Below, one piece after another: positions 6,893-16,886 of a stretch of 51,994 bases of DNA. The stretch comes from Paracoccus rhizosphaerae (GTDB lineage Bacteria; Pseudomonadota; Alphaproteobacteria; Rhodobacterales; Rhodobacteraceae), in contig NZ_JAOTBE010000022.1 in assembly GCF_026162645.1 (NCBI RefSeq), forward strand, positions 1-51,994, in the 5' to 3' direction. A program made the position numbers and the translations under genes. The notes under the pieces are model-generated. The model saw only the letters and a program-made list of their open reading frames with translations, had not been told where the DNA came from and ran no database searches. Every line of letters starts with the position of its first letter. The first letter of the stretch is position 1.

Positions 6893-6913
6893 TGCAGGGC
6901 ATGCAACCCTGCA
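6893..6913 (+). other. Stem-loop in the leader of the ABC importer operon
   Basis: TGCAGGG and CCCTGCA form a 7-bp stem with loop CATGCAA, 22 bases before the substrate-binding-protein start. It could be the end of the upstream gene's transcript or part of the 5' leader; no T-run follows. Confidence 0.3.
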
Positions 6914-6934
6914 CCAAGCGGGGATCATCGAACA

Positions 6935-8548
6935 ATGGGGATCTTCGACATGACATTCCATCTGACGACGCGGGCCGCGATGCTGGCCACGGCGCTGGCC
7001 ATAGCTCCGGCGGCATTCGCCGAGACGCCCGCCGACACGCTGGTCGTGGCCCATACCATCGACGACATCATCAGCCTGGACCCGGCCCAGTCCTTCGAAT
7101 TTTCAGGCAACGATGTCAACAACAACACCTATGACCGCCTTGTGGACTTCGATCCGCTGAACCCGGATGCCGGCTTCCAGCCCGCCCTGGCCGAAAGCTG
7201 GGAAGTGTCCGAGGACGGCCTGTCCATCACCTTCACGATGCGCGATGGCGTGACCTTCCATTCCGGCAACCCGGTCCGCGCCGAGGATGCCGCATGGTCG
7301 CTGCAGCGCGCGGTCAAGCTGGACAAGACTCCGGCCTTCATCCTGACGCAATTCGGCTTCACCCCCGACAATGTCGAGGAGAAGATCACCGCCGACGGCA
7401 ACAAGCTGACGCTGACGCTGGACAAGCCCTATGCGCCGTCCTTCGTTCTGAACAGCCTCACCGGCAACGTCGCCAGCATCGTCGACAAGGAAACCGTGCT
7501 GGCCAACGAACAGGACGGCGATCTGGGCAATGCCTGGCTGAGCACGAATGAGGCCGGGTCCGGCGCCTACGAGCTGGCCGCATGGCGGCCGAACGAGGTC
7601 GTGCAGCTGACCGCTTATGAGGATTACTGGCAAGGCGCGCCCGAGATGAAGCGCGTGATCGTGCGCAACGTCGCTGAATCGAGCGCGCAGCGGCTGCTGC
7701 TGGAACAGGGCGACATCGACGTGGCCCGCAACCTGACGCCGACCGATGTCGAGGCGATCTCGGCCGCCGAGGGCGTCAAGATCCAAGAGGAGCCGCGCGG
7801 CCGCATCCTCTATATGGGCCTGAACCAGAAGGACGAACTGCTGTCGAACCCGGCGGTGATCGAGGCGATGAAGTATCTGGTCAACTATGAGGGGATGGAG
7901 CAGAGCTTCCTCAAGGGCCAGTTCATCACCCATCAGTCGTTCCTGCCACGCGGCTACCTTGGGGCGCTGGACGAGCAGCCCTGGACCTATGACGTCGAGA
8001 AGGCGCGCCAGATCCTGCAGGATGCGGGCATCGAGGGCGGCACGATCACGACCCGCGTGCGCGACCTGCGCGAGTATATCGACGTGGCGCAGACCCTGCA
8101 GGCCAGCATGGCCGAGGTCGGCCTGAACCTGGAGATCGAGCAGATGACCGGCGCGCAGGTGCTGGACGCCTATCGCGCGCGCGAAGTGCCGATCTTCCTT
8201 GGCGAATGGGGGCCGGACTATTCCGACCCGAACACCAACGCGGCGACCTTCGCCTATAATCCCGACAACAGCGACGAGGCGAATGCCGTGGGTCTTCTGG
8301 CCTGGCGCAACGCCTATGCCGTGCCAGAAGAGATGAACGAGGCCACCGTCGCCGCCACGTTGGAACAGGACACCGACGCCCGCGCCGAGATGTATCGCGA
8401 GATCCAGCGACAGTACCAGGCCGAGGCGCCCATCGTGCCGCTGTTCCAGCGGGTCGAACAGGTGGGCCTGCAAGACGACGTCCAGAACTGGTGGAGCGGC
8501 GGGGCCGTCACCTCGGTCATCTACCGCCAGGTGACGAAGGGCGAATAA
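6935..8548 (+). CDS. Peptide-type ABC importer, periplasmic substrate-binding protein
   Basis: The 537-residue protein belongs to the SBP_bac_5 family (DppA/OppA/NikA). It has an export signal (MTFHLTTRAAMLATALAIAP, cleavage near AFA-ETP) and the family landmarks SLDPAQSFEF, YDRLVDFDP and the typical 'LAESWEVSEDGLSITFTMRDG' type block near residue 85. ATG 6950 would remove five residues and give a more ordinary signal peptide; both starts are possible. It heads a five-gene operon with two permeases and two ATPases. The ligand cannot be read from sequence: di/oligopeptides, opines, sugars and nickel are all carried by this family. Confidence 0.9.
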   Translation: MGIFDMTFHLTTRAAMLATALAIAPAAFAETPADTLVVAHTIDDIISLDPAQSFEFSGNDVNNNTYDRLVDFDPLNPDAGFQPALAESWEVSEDGLSITFTMRDGVTFHSGNPVRAEDAAWSLQRAVKLDKTPAFILTQFGFTPDNVEEKITADGNKLTLTLDKPYAPSFVLNSLTGNVASIVDKETVLANEQDGDLGNAWLSTNEAGSGAYELAAWRPNEVVQLTAYEDYWQGAPEMKRVIVRNVAESSAQRLLLEQGDIDVARNLTPTDVEAISAAEGVKIQEEPRGRILYMGLNQKDELLSNPAVIEAMKYLVNYEGMEQSFLKGQFITHQSFLPRGYLGALDEQPWTYDVEKARQILQDAGIEGGTITTRVRDLREYIDVAQTLQASMAEVGLNLEIEQMTGAQVLDAYRAREVPIFLGEWGPDYSDPNTNAATFAYNPDNSDEANAVGLLAWRNAYAVPEEMNEATVAATLEQDTDARAEMYREIQRQYQAEAPIVPLFQRVEQVGLQDDVQNWWSGGAVTSVIYRQVTKGE

Positions 8549-8551
8549 CCG

Positions 8552-9646
8552 GTGGCCATGACCGACACGACCGGCGCCGGGGGTACACCCCCCGGCGACG
8601 ACCGTCCCGACCCCTCGGCGCGCCGGGCCTTGCGTCGGCGGCGTGCCCGCAGCGTGGCGGGCACCTTCATCTCGCTGGCGCTGACCCTGCTGGGGCTGCT
8701 GCTGGTGACCTTCATCATCGGCCGCGTGATGCCGATCGACCCGGTCCTGAAGGTCGTGGGCGACCGCGCGACGCAGGCGCAATACGACGCCGCCTATCAG
8801 GCGATGGGCCTGGACCAGCCGCTGATCGTGCAGTTCCTGCGCTATATCGGCGACGTGCTGACAGGCGACTTCGGCCGCTCGATCTCGACCGGGCAGCCGG
8901 TGGCGCAGGACATCGCGCGGGTCTTCCCGGCCACGGTCGAGCTGGCCGTGCTGGGCACCCTGGTCGGCGTCCTGATCGGCGTGCCGCTTGGCGTCATGGC
9001 CGCGGCGCAGCGGGGCGGCATCTTCGACCAGGTGGCGCGGGTCGTGGCACTGGTCGGATATTCGATGCCGATCTTCTGGCTGGGCCTCATGGGTCTTCTG
9101 ATCTTCTACGGCAACCTCGGCTGGGTCGGTGGGCCCGGGCGGCAGGGGATCATCTATGACGGCATGGTCCCGTCGGTCACGGGGCTGATCCTGGTGGACA
9201 GCCTTCTGGCCGGCGACTGGGCCGCGTTCCGCGACGCCTTCAGCCATATCGTCCTGCCGGCCAGCCTGCTGGGCTATTACAGTCTGGCCTATATCAGTCG
9301 CATGACGCGCAGCTTCATGCTGGAGCAGTTGTCGGCCGAATACATCATCACGGCGCGGGTGAAGGGCCTGTCCGAAAGCGCGGTAATCTGGCGCCACGCC
9401 TTCCGCAACATATCGATCCCGCTGGTGACGGTGATCGCGCTGTCCTTTGGGTCGCTTCTGGAGGGGTCCGTCCTGACTGAGATCATCTTCAGCTGGCCGG
9501 GGCTTGGCAGCTATATCACCCGCGCGCTTCTGTCGGGCGACATGAACGCCGTCCTGGGCGGCACGGTCGTCATCGGCGTCTGCTTCGTGGTTCTGAACCT
9601 TCTCAGCGATATCCTCTATCGCATCCTTGATCCGAGGTCGAAATGA
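8552..9646 (+). CDS. Peptide-type ABC importer permease (DppB-like)
   Basis: This 364-residue inner-membrane protein has a basic cytoplasmic N-terminus of about 35 residues, then a first span (LALTLLGLLLVTFIIGRVMP) and the large periplasmic loop typical of DppB (GLDQPLIVQFLRYIGDVLTG). The C-terminal half contains the permease EAA-like loop (EYIITARVKGLSESAVIWRH) that docks with the ATPases. GTG 8552 or ATG 8558 may be the start, four or ten bases after the upstream stop. It is somewhat longer than the usual ~335 residues because of the charged N-terminal extension. Confidence 0.9.
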   Translation: MAMTDTTGAGGTPPGDDRPDPSARRALRRRRARSVAGTFISLALTLLGLLLVTFIIGRVMPIDPVLKVVGDRATQAQYDAAYQAMGLDQPLIVQFLRYIGDVLTGDFGRSISTGQPVAQDIARVFPATVELAVLGTLVGVLIGVPLGVMAAAQRGGIFDQVARVVALVGYSMPIFWLGLMGLLIFYGNLGWVGGPGRQGIIYDGMVPSVTGLILVDSLLAGDWAAFRDAFSHIVLPASLLGYYSLAYISRMTRSFMLEQLSAEYIITARVKGLSESAVIWRHAFRNISIPLVTVIALSFGSLLEGSVLTEIIFSWPGLGSYITRALLSGDMNAVLGGTVVIGVCFVVLNLLSDILYRILDPRSK

Positions 9647-10551
9647 GCGCCGTTTCCCGTCGCGAGTGGCTGCTGTCGGACGCGCCGCAGACCCGCCGCC
9701 AGGCCCGGCTTGGTGCGATCTATCAAGGATGGCTGACCTTCCGGGGCAACAAGCTGGCGATGCTGGGCCTGATCATTCTGGTCCTGCTGATCGCCATGGC
9801 GATCTTTGCGCCGCTTCTGGCGCCGCAGAGCCCCTACGCCCAGAACCTGGCTGACCGGCTGCAACCGCCGTCGTCCGCGCACTGGCTGGGCACCGACGCG
9901 CTTGGCCGGGACATCCTCTCGCGCCTGATCCACGGGTCGCGGATCACGCTGTTCATTGTCGGCACCGTCGCGCTGATCGCGCCGGTCATCGGGCTGTTCA
10001 TCGGCACCGTGGCTGGCTTTGCCGGGGGCTGGGTTGATCAGGTGCTGATGCGGATCACCGACATCTTCCTGGCCTTTCCCAAGCTGATCCTGGCGTTGGC
10101 TTTTGTCGCGGCGCTTGGTCCCAGCATCGGCAACGCGGTCCTGGCGTTGGCGCTGACCGCTTGGCCGCCCTATGCACGCCTTGCCCGGGCCGAGACGCTG
10201 ACCATCCGCAACGCCGACTTCATCGCCGCCGCGCGACTGCAGGGGGCGGGGCGCTTGCGCCTGCTGATCCGGCACATCTGGCCGCTCTGCGTCAGTTCGC
10301 TGATCGTGCGGGTGGCGCTGGACATGGCGGGGATCATCCTGTCGGCGGCGGGCCTTGGCTTCCTGGGCTTGGGCGCGCAACCGCCGCTGCCGGAATGGGG
10401 GGCGATGATCTCGGACGGGCGGACCTACATCCTGGATTACTGGTGGGTGGCGGCGATGCCGGGCATCGCGATCTTCACCGTCTCGATGGCCTTCAACCTG
10501 CTGGGCGACGGGCTGCGCGACGTGCTGGACCCGAAGGGGGACAAGTCATGA
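9643..10551 (+). CDS. Peptide-type ABC importer permease (DppC-like)
   Basis: The 302-residue partner permease starts at an ATG overlapping the DppB-like stop by four bases. The cytoplasmic N-terminus is followed by one span (LAMLGLIILVLLIAMAIFAP), the DppC signature HWLGTDALGRDILSRLIHGS, and five further spans with the ATPase-docking loop near residue 190 (RAETLTIRNADFIAAARLQG). It ends at the ATGA junction with the first ATPase gene, so the four core genes are translationally coupled. Confidence 0.92.
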   Translation: MSAVSRREWLLSDAPQTRRQARLGAIYQGWLTFRGNKLAMLGLIILVLLIAMAIFAPLLAPQSPYAQNLADRLQPPSSAHWLGTDALGRDILSRLIHGSRITLFIVGTVALIAPVIGLFIGTVAGFAGGWVDQVLMRITDIFLAFPKLILALAFVAALGPSIGNAVLALALTAWPPYARLARAETLTIRNADFIAAARLQGAGRLRLLIRHIWPLCVSSLIVRVALDMAGIILSAAGLGFLGLGAQPPLPEWGAMISDGRTYILDYWWVAAMPGIAIFTVSMAFNLLGDGLRDVLDPKGDKS

Positions 10552-11432
10552 CCGAACCTCTTCTGTCGGTCCGCGACCTGCGGGTCACCTTCCCGACGCG
10601 CCAGGGCGAGTTCCAGGCCGTCCGCGGCATCAGCTTCGATCTAGGCCGCGAACGTCTTGGCGTCGTCGGCGAATCGGGCAGCGGCAAGTCGATGACCGGC
10701 CGGGCGATCCTTGGCCTCGTCCGGCCGCCCGGCCGGGTCGAGGCGGAGCGGCTGGACCTGGGCGGGAAGTCAATCCTGAATCTGCCCGACCGCCAGATGC
10801 GCAAGATCCGCGGCGGGCGCATCAGCATGGTCATGCAGGACCCCAAGTTCAGCCTGAACCCGGTGATGCCCATCGGCCAGCAGATCATCGAGGCCTATCG
10901 CCTGCACGCCGACGTACCCCGCAACCGGGCGCGGCAGAAGGCGCTGGAGATGCTGGAGGCCGTGCAGATCCGCGACCCCGAGCGGGTGATGAACGCCTAT
11001 CCGCACGAGGTGTCGGGCGGCATGGGCCAGCGCATCATGATCGCCATGATGCTGGCCCCCGACCCGCAGATCCTGATCGCTGACGAGCCCACTAGCGCAC
11101 TGGACGTCTCGGTCAGGACCGAGGTGCTGAACATCATGGACGGCCTGGTGCGCGACCGCGGCATGGGGCTGATCTTCATCAGCCACGATCTGAACTTGGT
11201 CGCGCAGTTCTGCGACCGCGTGCTGATCATGTATGCGGGCCGCGTGGTCGAGACGCTGCCGGCGCGCGATCTGCACCAGGCGCGCCACCCCTATACACGG
11301 GGCTTGCTGGACAGCCTGCCGCGTCTTGATGCGCCGGTGGACCGGTTGCCTGTCCTGCAGCGGCAGGACAGCTGGCGCGAGGGCGACGTGCTGTCTCCGC
11401 GCGCTGACACCGAACTTCCCGGAGGATTGTGA
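10548..11432 (+). CDS. Peptide-type ABC importer ATPase (DppD-like)
   Basis: A frame open much further upstream exists, but the ATG at 10548 overlaps the permease stop (ATGA) and opens the standard start MTEPLLSVRDLRVTF. Walker A is GESGSGKSM at 41-49, the ABC signature is VSGGMGQR, and Walker B is [12 protein letters not shown]. At 294 residues it is about 30 shorter than typical DppD and ends DVLSPRADTELPGGL. The usual C-terminal oligopeptide-type region with its CxxxxxRC cysteines is therefore missing. This could be normal for the subfamily or a trimmed C-terminus. Confidence 0.9.
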   Translation: MTEPLLSVRDLRVTFPTRQGEFQAVRGISFDLGRERLGVVGESGSGKSMTGRAILGLVRPPGRVEAERLDLGGKSILNLPDRQMRKIRGGRISMVMQDPKFSLNPVMPIGQQIIEAYRLHADVPRNRARQKALEMLEAVQIRDPERVMNAYPHEVSGGMGQRIMIAMMLAPDPQILIADEPTSALDVSVRTEVLNIMDGLVRDRGMGLIFISHDLNLVAQFCDRVLIMYAGRVVETLPARDLHQARHPYTRGLLDSLPRLDAPVDRLPVLQRQDSWREGDVLSPRADTELPGGL

Positions 11433-11481
11433 CCATGCCGGTTCGCTCTCATGCAGGCGTTTTGCTGCCATCGGACCTCTC

Positions 11482-12237
11482 ATGCTGACGGTTCAGGACC
11501 TCGATGTCTGGTTTGGCCATGCGCCCGATCGCGTGGATGCGGTGAAGGGGGCCGAATTCCGGGTAGCGCAAGGTGAAAGCTTTGGCCTTGTAGGCGAATC
11601 GGGGTCGGGCAAGTCGACGATCCTTCGCGCCATTGCCGGCCTGATCCCCAGCTGGTCCGGCCAGATAAAGGTCGACGGCAAACCGCTTGCCACCGACCGC
11701 CGTGACCGGGCGTTCTTCAAGACCGTCCAGATGGTCTTCCAGGACCCCTACGCCAGCCTGCATCCGCGCCATTCCGTCGACGCCGTCCTGGCCGAGACGC
11801 TGCGCCTGCAGGGCATGGACCGCATCGACCAGAGGATCGCTCAGCTGCTGGACGATGTCGGCCTGGGACGGGGCTTTCGCTTCCGCTATCCCCACCAGCT
11901 GTCTGGCGGTCAGCGCCAGCGCGTAGCCATCGCCCGCGCCCTCGCGGCCGAGCCGCGCCTGCTGCTGCTGGACGAGCCGACCAGCGCGCTGGACGTCAGC
12001 GTCCAGGCCGAGATCCTGAACCTGCTGGCCGACCTGCGGTCCGAACACGGGCTGACCTACCTGATGGTCAGCCACGACCTCTCCGTCGTCGGACACATGT
12101 GCGACCGGCTGGCCGTCATGCAGCACGGCCGGATCGTCGAAGTCATGGAGGTCGACGATCTTCGGGCTGGACGGGGCCAGCAGAACTACACCCGGCAGTT
12201 GATTGCCGCATCGGCAGGTTATAGCGCACCAGCCTGA
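11482..12237 (+). CDS. Peptide-type ABC importer ATPase (DppF-like)
   Basis: ATG 11482 opens [12 protein letters not shown] and gives 251 residues. Walker [10 protein letters not shown] is at 38-46, followed by a Q-loop ([13 protein letters not shown]), signature LSGGQRQR, Walker [13 protein letters not shown] and switch His ([12 protein letters not shown]). It is shorter than the usual 320-residue DppF because the C-terminal peptide-transporter extension is absent, as in the DppD-like partner. A 49-base gap separates it from the upstream ATPase, unlike the overlapping junctions before it. It completes the importer. Confidence 0.88.
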   Translation: MLTVQDLDVWFGHAPDRVDAVKGAEFRVAQGESFGLVGESGSGKSTILRAIAGLIPSWSGQIKVDGKPLATDRRDRAFFKTVQMVFQDPYASLHPRHSVDAVLAETLRLQGMDRIDQRIAQLLDDVGLGRGFRFRYPHQLSGGQRQRVAIARALAAEPRLLLLDEPTSALDVSVQAEILNLLADLRSEHGLTYLMVSHDLSVVGHMCDRLAVMQHGRIVEVMEVDDLRAGRGQQNYTRQLIAASAGYSAPA

Positions 12238-12590
12238 GGAGTTTGCCAGCTGCTGTCGTAAAATGCGGCAGGTGAGAACGATCTGTGGTTGTGCCATGCC
12301 GCGCCCATATCCCCGAATACTATCTAAACATGCCCAAAAGGACAGGGTGACTTGGCAGTCAATGTCAGACAAAACGGGCCTATCGGTCGGGCGGCGAATT
12401 GTTGCTGGTTTACGAGTTGAGCCGCCCGGCCGTTGCAAATCCTGCAATCCTAACGTGCGTCCGCCGCCAGCATGGCTGGCGATGCAACCACCGGCCAGTC
12501 CGTGATCAAACATTCGCTCATCAGCGCACGATAGCCGAAAGGTCGCGGCACCGCCGCCTCCGTCGCTATTCGATGTTTTCCCGTCCGGAA
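12238..12590. other. Intergenic region without a convincing gene
   Basis: About 350 bases between the ABC operon and the stress promoter of the TIGR02587 gene hold no frame with a credible start and composition. It contains an inverted repeat CGGGCGGC (12388-12395) / GCCGCCCG (12421-12428) with a 25-base loop and a short hairpin GCCAGC-ATG-GCTGGC. Either could be a terminator of the upstream operon or part of a small RNA. No promoter is recognised before the GGAAC at 12591. Confidence 0.4.
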
Positions 12591-12616
12591 GGAACATCCT
12601 CCCTCGTCCCAAGGTT
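12591..12616 (+). promoter_or_regulatory. EcfG-type promoter motif GGAAC-N17-GGTT
   Basis: GGAAC (12591-12595) and GGTT (12613-12616) are spaced by 17 bases, about 76 bases upstream of the TIGR02587 gene and on the same strand. Confidence 0.55.
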
Positions 12617-12692
12617 TTCCTTGGCCCTCCGGCAGATCGGAGAGGCCAATCGCGGCCCGTGTTGCCCGCGGCTCTGACCACGGAGGATCGAC

Positions 12693-13544
12693 GTGATGTC
12701 CAGCGCGACGCCCGCCGGCGCTGACCGGCACAGCACCCCATCAACAGGCAAGTTCTTTGCCGGTGTCGGTCGCGCGTTCGCGGGGGCGCTGCTGTTCGCG
12801 TTGCCGATGCTGATGACGATGGAAATGTGGTGGCTGGGCTTCACGCTAGAGCCGTGGCGGATCGTCGTGATGCTGCTGGCAATGCTGCCGCTGCTGATGG
12901 GCCTGTCGCGGTTTGGCGGCTTCCGCCGGACGGACCGGTTTCGCGACGATCTGGCCGACGTCCTGGTAGCGATCATGGTCGCCGCCGTAGCCTCGACCGT
13001 GGTGCTGTTCCTGTTCGCGGTCGCCACGATCGACATGCCGCCCCGAGAGATCGTCGGCAAGATCGCCATCCAGATGTTTCCTGCCAGCATCGGCGCGATG
13101 CTGGCCCGCAGCCAGATGGGCGAGACCTCTGAAAGCGACCGCGAAGAAAGCGAGCCGTCGTACCTTGGAGAGCTGTTCCTGATGGGCGTGGGGGCGCTCT
13201 ATCTGTCGCTGAACATCGCACCGACCGAAGAGATCGTGCTGATTGCCCTCAAGATGTCGGTCTGGCACGAGGTCTCGCTGCTGGGACTGTCGCTGGTGCT
13301 GATGCACGGGCTGGTCTATTCGGTCGGCTTCAAGGGTGGGACGATCCGTGGCGACCGGTCCTTCATCGAGGTTTTCGCCCGCTTCACCTGCGTCGGCTAT
13401 GTCGTGGTGGCGCTGGTCAGCCTTGGGGTGCTGTGGATTTTCGCCCAGACGGGCGAGTCGTCGCTTCAGGAGGTTCTGAGCACCGTGATCGTGATGTCTT
13501 TCCCTGGTGCCATCGGCGCGGCCGCAGCACGGCTGGTGCTCTGA
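12693..13544 (+). CDS. TIGR02587 family multi-pass membrane protein
   Basis: This 283-residue integral membrane protein has about seven hydrophobic spans and the block ALLFALPMLMTMEMWWLGFT, characteristic of the TIGR02587/DUF2391 family. A charged cytoplasmic loop sits near residue 145 (SESDREESEPS). Its gene overlaps a TIGR02588 gene by one base, the pairing known for these two families, whose function is not established. GGAGG lies upstream of GTG 12693/ATG 12696; either start is possible. The EcfG-type promoter upstream suggests membrane-stress expression. Confidence 0.85.
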   Translation: MMSSATPAGADRHSTPSTGKFFAGVGRAFAGALLFALPMLMTMEMWWLGFTLEPWRIVVMLLAMLPLLMGLSRFGGFRRTDRFRDDLADVLVAIMVAAVASTVVLFLFAVATIDMPPREIVGKIAIQMFPASIGAMLARSQMGETSESDREESEPSYLGELFLMGVGALYLSLNIAPTEEIVLIALKMSVWHEVSLLGLSLVLMHGLVYSVGFKGGTIRGDRSFIEVFARFTCVGYVVVALVSLGVLWIFAQTGESSLQEVLSTVIVMSFPGAIGAAAARLVL

Positions 13545-13942
13545 TGGCGGAAGGCTCCGGGCCGCCCGAGCGCACCTCGGCGCTGGAATGGGTCTTTGCG
13601 TTGCTGGGCGCCGCGATCATCGCCGCTACAGTCGGCTTCATGGTGCGTCACGGGCTGACGCATCCCGCCACCGCCCCCGACGTGGTGGTGGTGCCGGGGC
13701 CGCCGACGCGCGTCAGCCAGGGGTATCTGGTCCAGTTCACGGCCCTCAACCGCGGCAACAGCACGGCCGCGAATTTGACCATCAAGGGCAGCCTGACCGA
13801 CGGTGACCGGACGATCGAGACGAGCGAGGTCACGTTCGACTATCTGCCTCAGCGCGCCAGCCGGAGCGGCGGGCTGTTCTTCCGAGAGGACCCGGCCCGG
13901 CACAAGCTGTCGGTGACCGCGGGGGGCTACGTCACGCCCTGA
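13544..13942 (+). CDS. TIGR02588 family protein
   Basis: ATG 13544 overlaps the stop of the TIGR02587 gene (TGATG). The 132-residue product has one N-terminal membrane anchor (LEWVFALLGAAIIAATVGFM) followed by a periplasmic beta-rich domain of about 90 residues (YLVQFTALNRGNSTAANLTI) that resembles an immunoglobulin-like or DUF11-type fold. Size and pairing agree with the TIGR02588 family. The two products probably form a membrane complex. Role unknown. Confidence 0.85.
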   Translation: MAEGSGPPERTSALEWVFALLGAAIIAATVGFMVRHGLTHPATAPDVVVVPGPPTRVSQGYLVQFTALNRGNSTAANLTIKGSLTDGDRTIETSEVTFDYLPQRASRSGGLFFREDPARHKLSVTAGGYVTP

Positions 13943-14072
13943 ATGCGGGGCGGACGCCGGTGCGAAACGACCTCCGGCCACCCCGATTACCTCAACCAGT
14001 CATGCCCTGGAAGAGTTGAACGGTACGGCTGCTGCTTGCGCGCATCGGGCATTTCTGAACCCACGCAGCTAC

Positions 14073-14088
14073 ACCGTCAACTGACGGT
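14073..14088. terminator. Palindrome between convergent genes, possible terminator
   Basis: ACCGTCA-AC-TGACGGT is a perfect 7-bp inverted repeat in the 222-base gap between the plus-strand TIGR02588 gene and the minus-strand end of sdaA. No T-run follows; a binding site is equally possible. Confidence 0.25.
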
Positions 14089-14164
14089 CATAAGGCAAGC
14101 GCAGGATGCAGATGATCCCGGGGATACCCATGGGGCAAGGTTGGCGCTGCTGGCCGCGCCCCCG

Positions 14165-15562
14165 TCAGCATTCCGGCAGGTTGACGGCGATGCCGCCCTG
14201 AGACGTTTCCTTGTATCGGCTGTCCATGTCGCGGCCCGTCTGCAGCATGACGCGGATGCAGTTGTCCAGCGGCATGAAGTGCTGCCCGTCGCCGCGCAGG
14301 GCGAGGCTTGCGGCTGACACCGCCTTGATCGCGCCCAAGGCGTTCCGCTCGATGCAGGGGACCTGCACCAGGCCACCTGCGGGGTCGCAAGTCATGCCGA
14401 GGTGATGTTCCAGCGCGATCTCGGCGGCGTTCTCGATCTGCTCGTTGCTGCCGCCGAGGACCGCGCAAAGCGCCGCCGCCGCCATGGCGGCCGCCGATCC
14501 GACCTCGCCTTGGCAGCCGACCTCGGCGCCCGAGATCGAGGCGTTGGCCTTGATGATCCCGCCGATGGCCGCCGCCGTCAGCAGGAAGTGGCGCCGGGTT
14601 TCATCGGTGGCGCCGATATGGTCCTGCCAGTATCGCAGCACGGCCGGCAGGGTGCCGGCGGCGCCGTTGGTGGGGGCGGTGACGACGCGGCCGCCGGCGG
14701 CATTCTCCTCGTTGACGGCCATAGCGTAGACGCTCAACCAGTCATTAATGAGGTGCGGGTGGCGGTCGTTGCGGAACTTCTCGGCCTCCAGCGACCGGTG
14801 GATGCCGGCGGCGCGGCGGCGGACCTTGAGGCCCCCGGGTAGGATGCCCTCTTCCCTCAGGCCGCGATCGATGCAGGCGTTCATTGCCTGCGCCAGCCGG
14901 TCCAGCCGTGCGTCAAGATCGGTGACGCCCTGCGCCTCTTCGTTTTCACGCTTCATTCGGGCGATCGACTTGCCCGACGCTCGGCCCATCGCCAGCATCT
15001 GCGCGGCATCCGCAAAGGGATACGGGATTGTCGTGCGCCGGACGGGCTTGCCCGTTTGTTCGCGTTCGGCGACCAGCTGCGCCTCGGTCAGCACGAAGCC
15101 GCCGCCGATAGAATAGTAGACCTCGGCCAGGCAGCGGTTGCCGCGCGCGTCGAAGGCCTCGAAGGTCATGCCGTTGGCATGCAGCGGCAGGGCCGGGCCA
15201 TAGTCGAAGACCAGATCCTGCTGCGGATCGAAGATCAGGGTCGGCAGGCCCGGCAGGTCGACCTGCCGGCTGCGGTGCAGCCCCGCAATCAACCCATCTG
15301 CGGCATCGGGGTCAAGGCTGTCGGGGCGCTGCCCCAGAAGCCCCAGCATGACGGCGCGGTCAGTCGCATGGCCCTTGCCGGTGAAGGCCAGGGACCCGTG
15401 CAGCGTCACCCGCAGCCGTGCGGGTTCGCCCGAGCCGGGGATCAGCTCGGCACCACCGCGCAGATCATCCAGGAACTGCGCGGCGGCGACCATCGGGCCC
15501 ATCGTGTGCGACGACGAGGGGCCGATGCCATGCTTGAAGACCTCGAAGACCGAGATGAACAT
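14165..15562 (-). CDS. sdaA: L-serine ammonia-lyase (L-serine dehydratase), iron-sulfur type
   Basis: The cytosolic enzyme deaminates L-serine to pyruvate and ammonia. The 465-residue single-chain form begins with the beta-domain motif [10 protein letters not shown] (residues 14-23). The catalytic alpha-domain carries the 4Fe-4S cysteine pattern seen in E. coli SdaA: EVGCQGE, then [13 protein letters not shown] near the C-terminal quarter. It is the last gene of the sox operon, six bases after glyA. This fits its job: serine made by GlyA from sarcosine-derived glycine and C1 units is converted to pyruvate. Confidence 0.95.
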   Translation of the reverse strand: MFISVFEVFKHGIGPSSSHTMGPMVAAAQFLDDLRGGAELIPGSGEPARLRVTLHGSLAFTGKGHATDRAVMLGLLGQRPDSLDPDAADGLIAGLHRSRQVDLPGLPTLIFDPQQDLVFDYGPALPLHANGMTFEAFDARGNRCLAEVYYSIGGGFVLTEAQLVAEREQTGKPVRRTTIPYPFADAAQMLAMGRASGKSIARMKRENEEAQGVTDLDARLDRLAQAMNACIDRGLREEGILPGGLKVRRRAAGIHRSLEAEKFRNDRHPHLINDWLSVYAMAVNEENAAGGRVVTAPTNGAAGTLPAVLRYWQDHIGATDETRRHFLLTAAAIGGIIKANASISGAEVGCQGEVGSAAAMAAAALCAVLGGSNEQIENAAEIALEHHLGMTCDPAGGLVQVPCIERNALGAIKAVSAASLALRGDGQHFMPLDNCIRVMLQTGRDMDSRYKETSQGGIAVNLPEC

Positions 15563-15568
15563 GATGCC

Positions 15569-16831
15569 TCAGCCGTAGATCGGGAAGCGGTCGCAGATCG
15601 CCTTGACCTCGGCGCGGACCTCGGCCTCGATCGCGGCATCACCCTCGGGGTTCTGGGCCACGGCCTTCAGGACGCGCAGGATCATCTCACCGATCTGGCG
15701 GAACTCTGCCTCGCCAAAGCCGCGGGTCGTACCGGCCGAGGAGCCAAGGCGGATGCCCGAGGTGACGAAAGGCTTCTCGGGGTCGAACGGGATCGCGTTC
15801 TTGTTGCAGGTCAGGCCCGCACGCTCCAGCGCGATCTCGGCGGCCTTGCCGGTGACGCCAAGCGGGCGCAGGTCGCACAGCACCATGTGGCAGTCGGTGC
15901 CGCCCGACACGATGCCCATGCCGCCTGCCGTCAGCGTGTCGGCCAGTGCGCGGGCATTGGCGATCACGTTCTTCGCGTAATCCTTGAACGACGGCTGCAG
16001 CGCCTCTCCGAAGGCCACGGCCTTGGCGGCGATCACATGCATCAGCGGACCGCCCTGGTTGCCGGGGAAGACGGCCGAGTTCAGCTTCTTGGCCAGATCC
16101 GGATCGTTGGTCAGGATGACGCCGCCGCGGGGGCCGCGCAGGGTCTTGTGCGTGGTGGAGGTGACGACGTGGGCGTGGGGGACCGGGTTCGGGTACTGGC
16201 CTGCGGCGATCAGGCCCGCGTAGTGAGCCATGTCCACCATCAGATAGGCTCCGACCTCGTCCGCGACGGCGCGGAAGGCGGCGAAGTCCATGTGGCGCGG
16301 ATAGGCCGAGGCGCCAGCGACGATCAGCTTCGGCTTCTCGGCCAGGGCCTTCTCGCGGACCTTCGCCATGTCGATGAGGTGCGTGTCCTCCTCGACCTCA
16401 TAGCTGACGACGTCGAACCACTTGCCGGACATGGTCACGGGCGACCCGTGGGTCAGGTGGCCTCCATGCGCCAGCGACAGGCCCATGATCTTGTCGCCCG
16501 GCTGCAGCAGGGCAAGGAACACCGCCTGGTTGGCCTGGGCGCCGGAATGGGGCTGCACGTTCACGTAATCGGCATCGAAGAGCTGCTTCAGGCGGTCGCG
16601 GGCGATGTCCTCGACCTCGTCCACGAATTCGCAGCCGCCGTAATAGCGCTTGCCGGGATAGCCCTCGGCATACTTGTTGGTCAGGACCGATCCTTGGGCG
16701 GCCAGCACGTCAGCCGAGACGATGTTTTCGGATGCGATCAGTTCGATCTGGTCCTGCTGGCGGACCAGCTCGCGACCGATGGCGTCGGCGATGGCGGTGT
16801 CCGAGATGGCGGGAGTCTTGAAGTCGAGCAT
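15569..16831 (-). CDS. glyA: Serine hydroxymethyltransferase
   Basis: This cytosolic PLP enzyme interconverts glycine plus 5,10-methylene-THF with serine plus THF. The 420-residue protein shows the full family pattern, with the PLP lysine K229 in [11 protein letters not shown] and the glycine-rich, ligand-binding segment [13 protein letters not shown] at 54-66. Sarcosine oxidase upstream releases exactly its two substrates (glycine and methylene-THF), so a dedicated copy in this operon makes metabolic sense. A separate housekeeping glyA may exist elsewhere. AAAGGAAC is the ribosome binding site. Confidence 0.95.
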   Translation of the reverse strand: MLDFKTPAISDTAIADAIGRELVRQQDQIELIASENIVSADVLAAQGSVLTNKYAEGYPGKRYYGGCEFVDEVEDIARDRLKQLFDADYVNVQPHSGAQANQAVFLALLQPGDKIMGLSLAHGGHLTHGSPVTMSGKWFDVVSYEVEEDTHLIDMAKVREKALAEKPKLIVAGASAYPRHMDFAAFRAVADEVGAYLMVDMAHYAGLIAAGQYPNPVPHAHVVTSTTHKTLRGPRGGVILTNDPDLAKKLNSAVFPGNQGGPLMHVIAAKAVAFGEALQPSFKDYAKNVIANARALADTLTAGGMGIVSGGTDCHMVLCDLRPLGVTGKAAEIALERAGLTCNKNAIPFDPEKPFVTSGIRLGSSAGTTRGFGEAEFRQIGEMILRVLKAVAQNPEGDAAIEAEVRAEVKAICDRFPIYG

Positions 16832-16886
16832 GGGTGTTCCTTTCGGCAGGACGTGACGCTGCGGGACAGGTTCCGGGGAAGAGCGG

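Noticed and set aside
7103..9397. 764-codon open frame on the minus strand
   Set aside because: It lies antisense to the ABC binding-protein and permease genes and is His/Asp/Gln-rich, the usual artefact of high-GC third-position bias; it has no family features.
16832..16886. GGAAC-N16-CGTC before glyA as an internal stress promoter
   Set aside because: The -10 element lacks the final T of GTT and lies inside an operon; not enough support.
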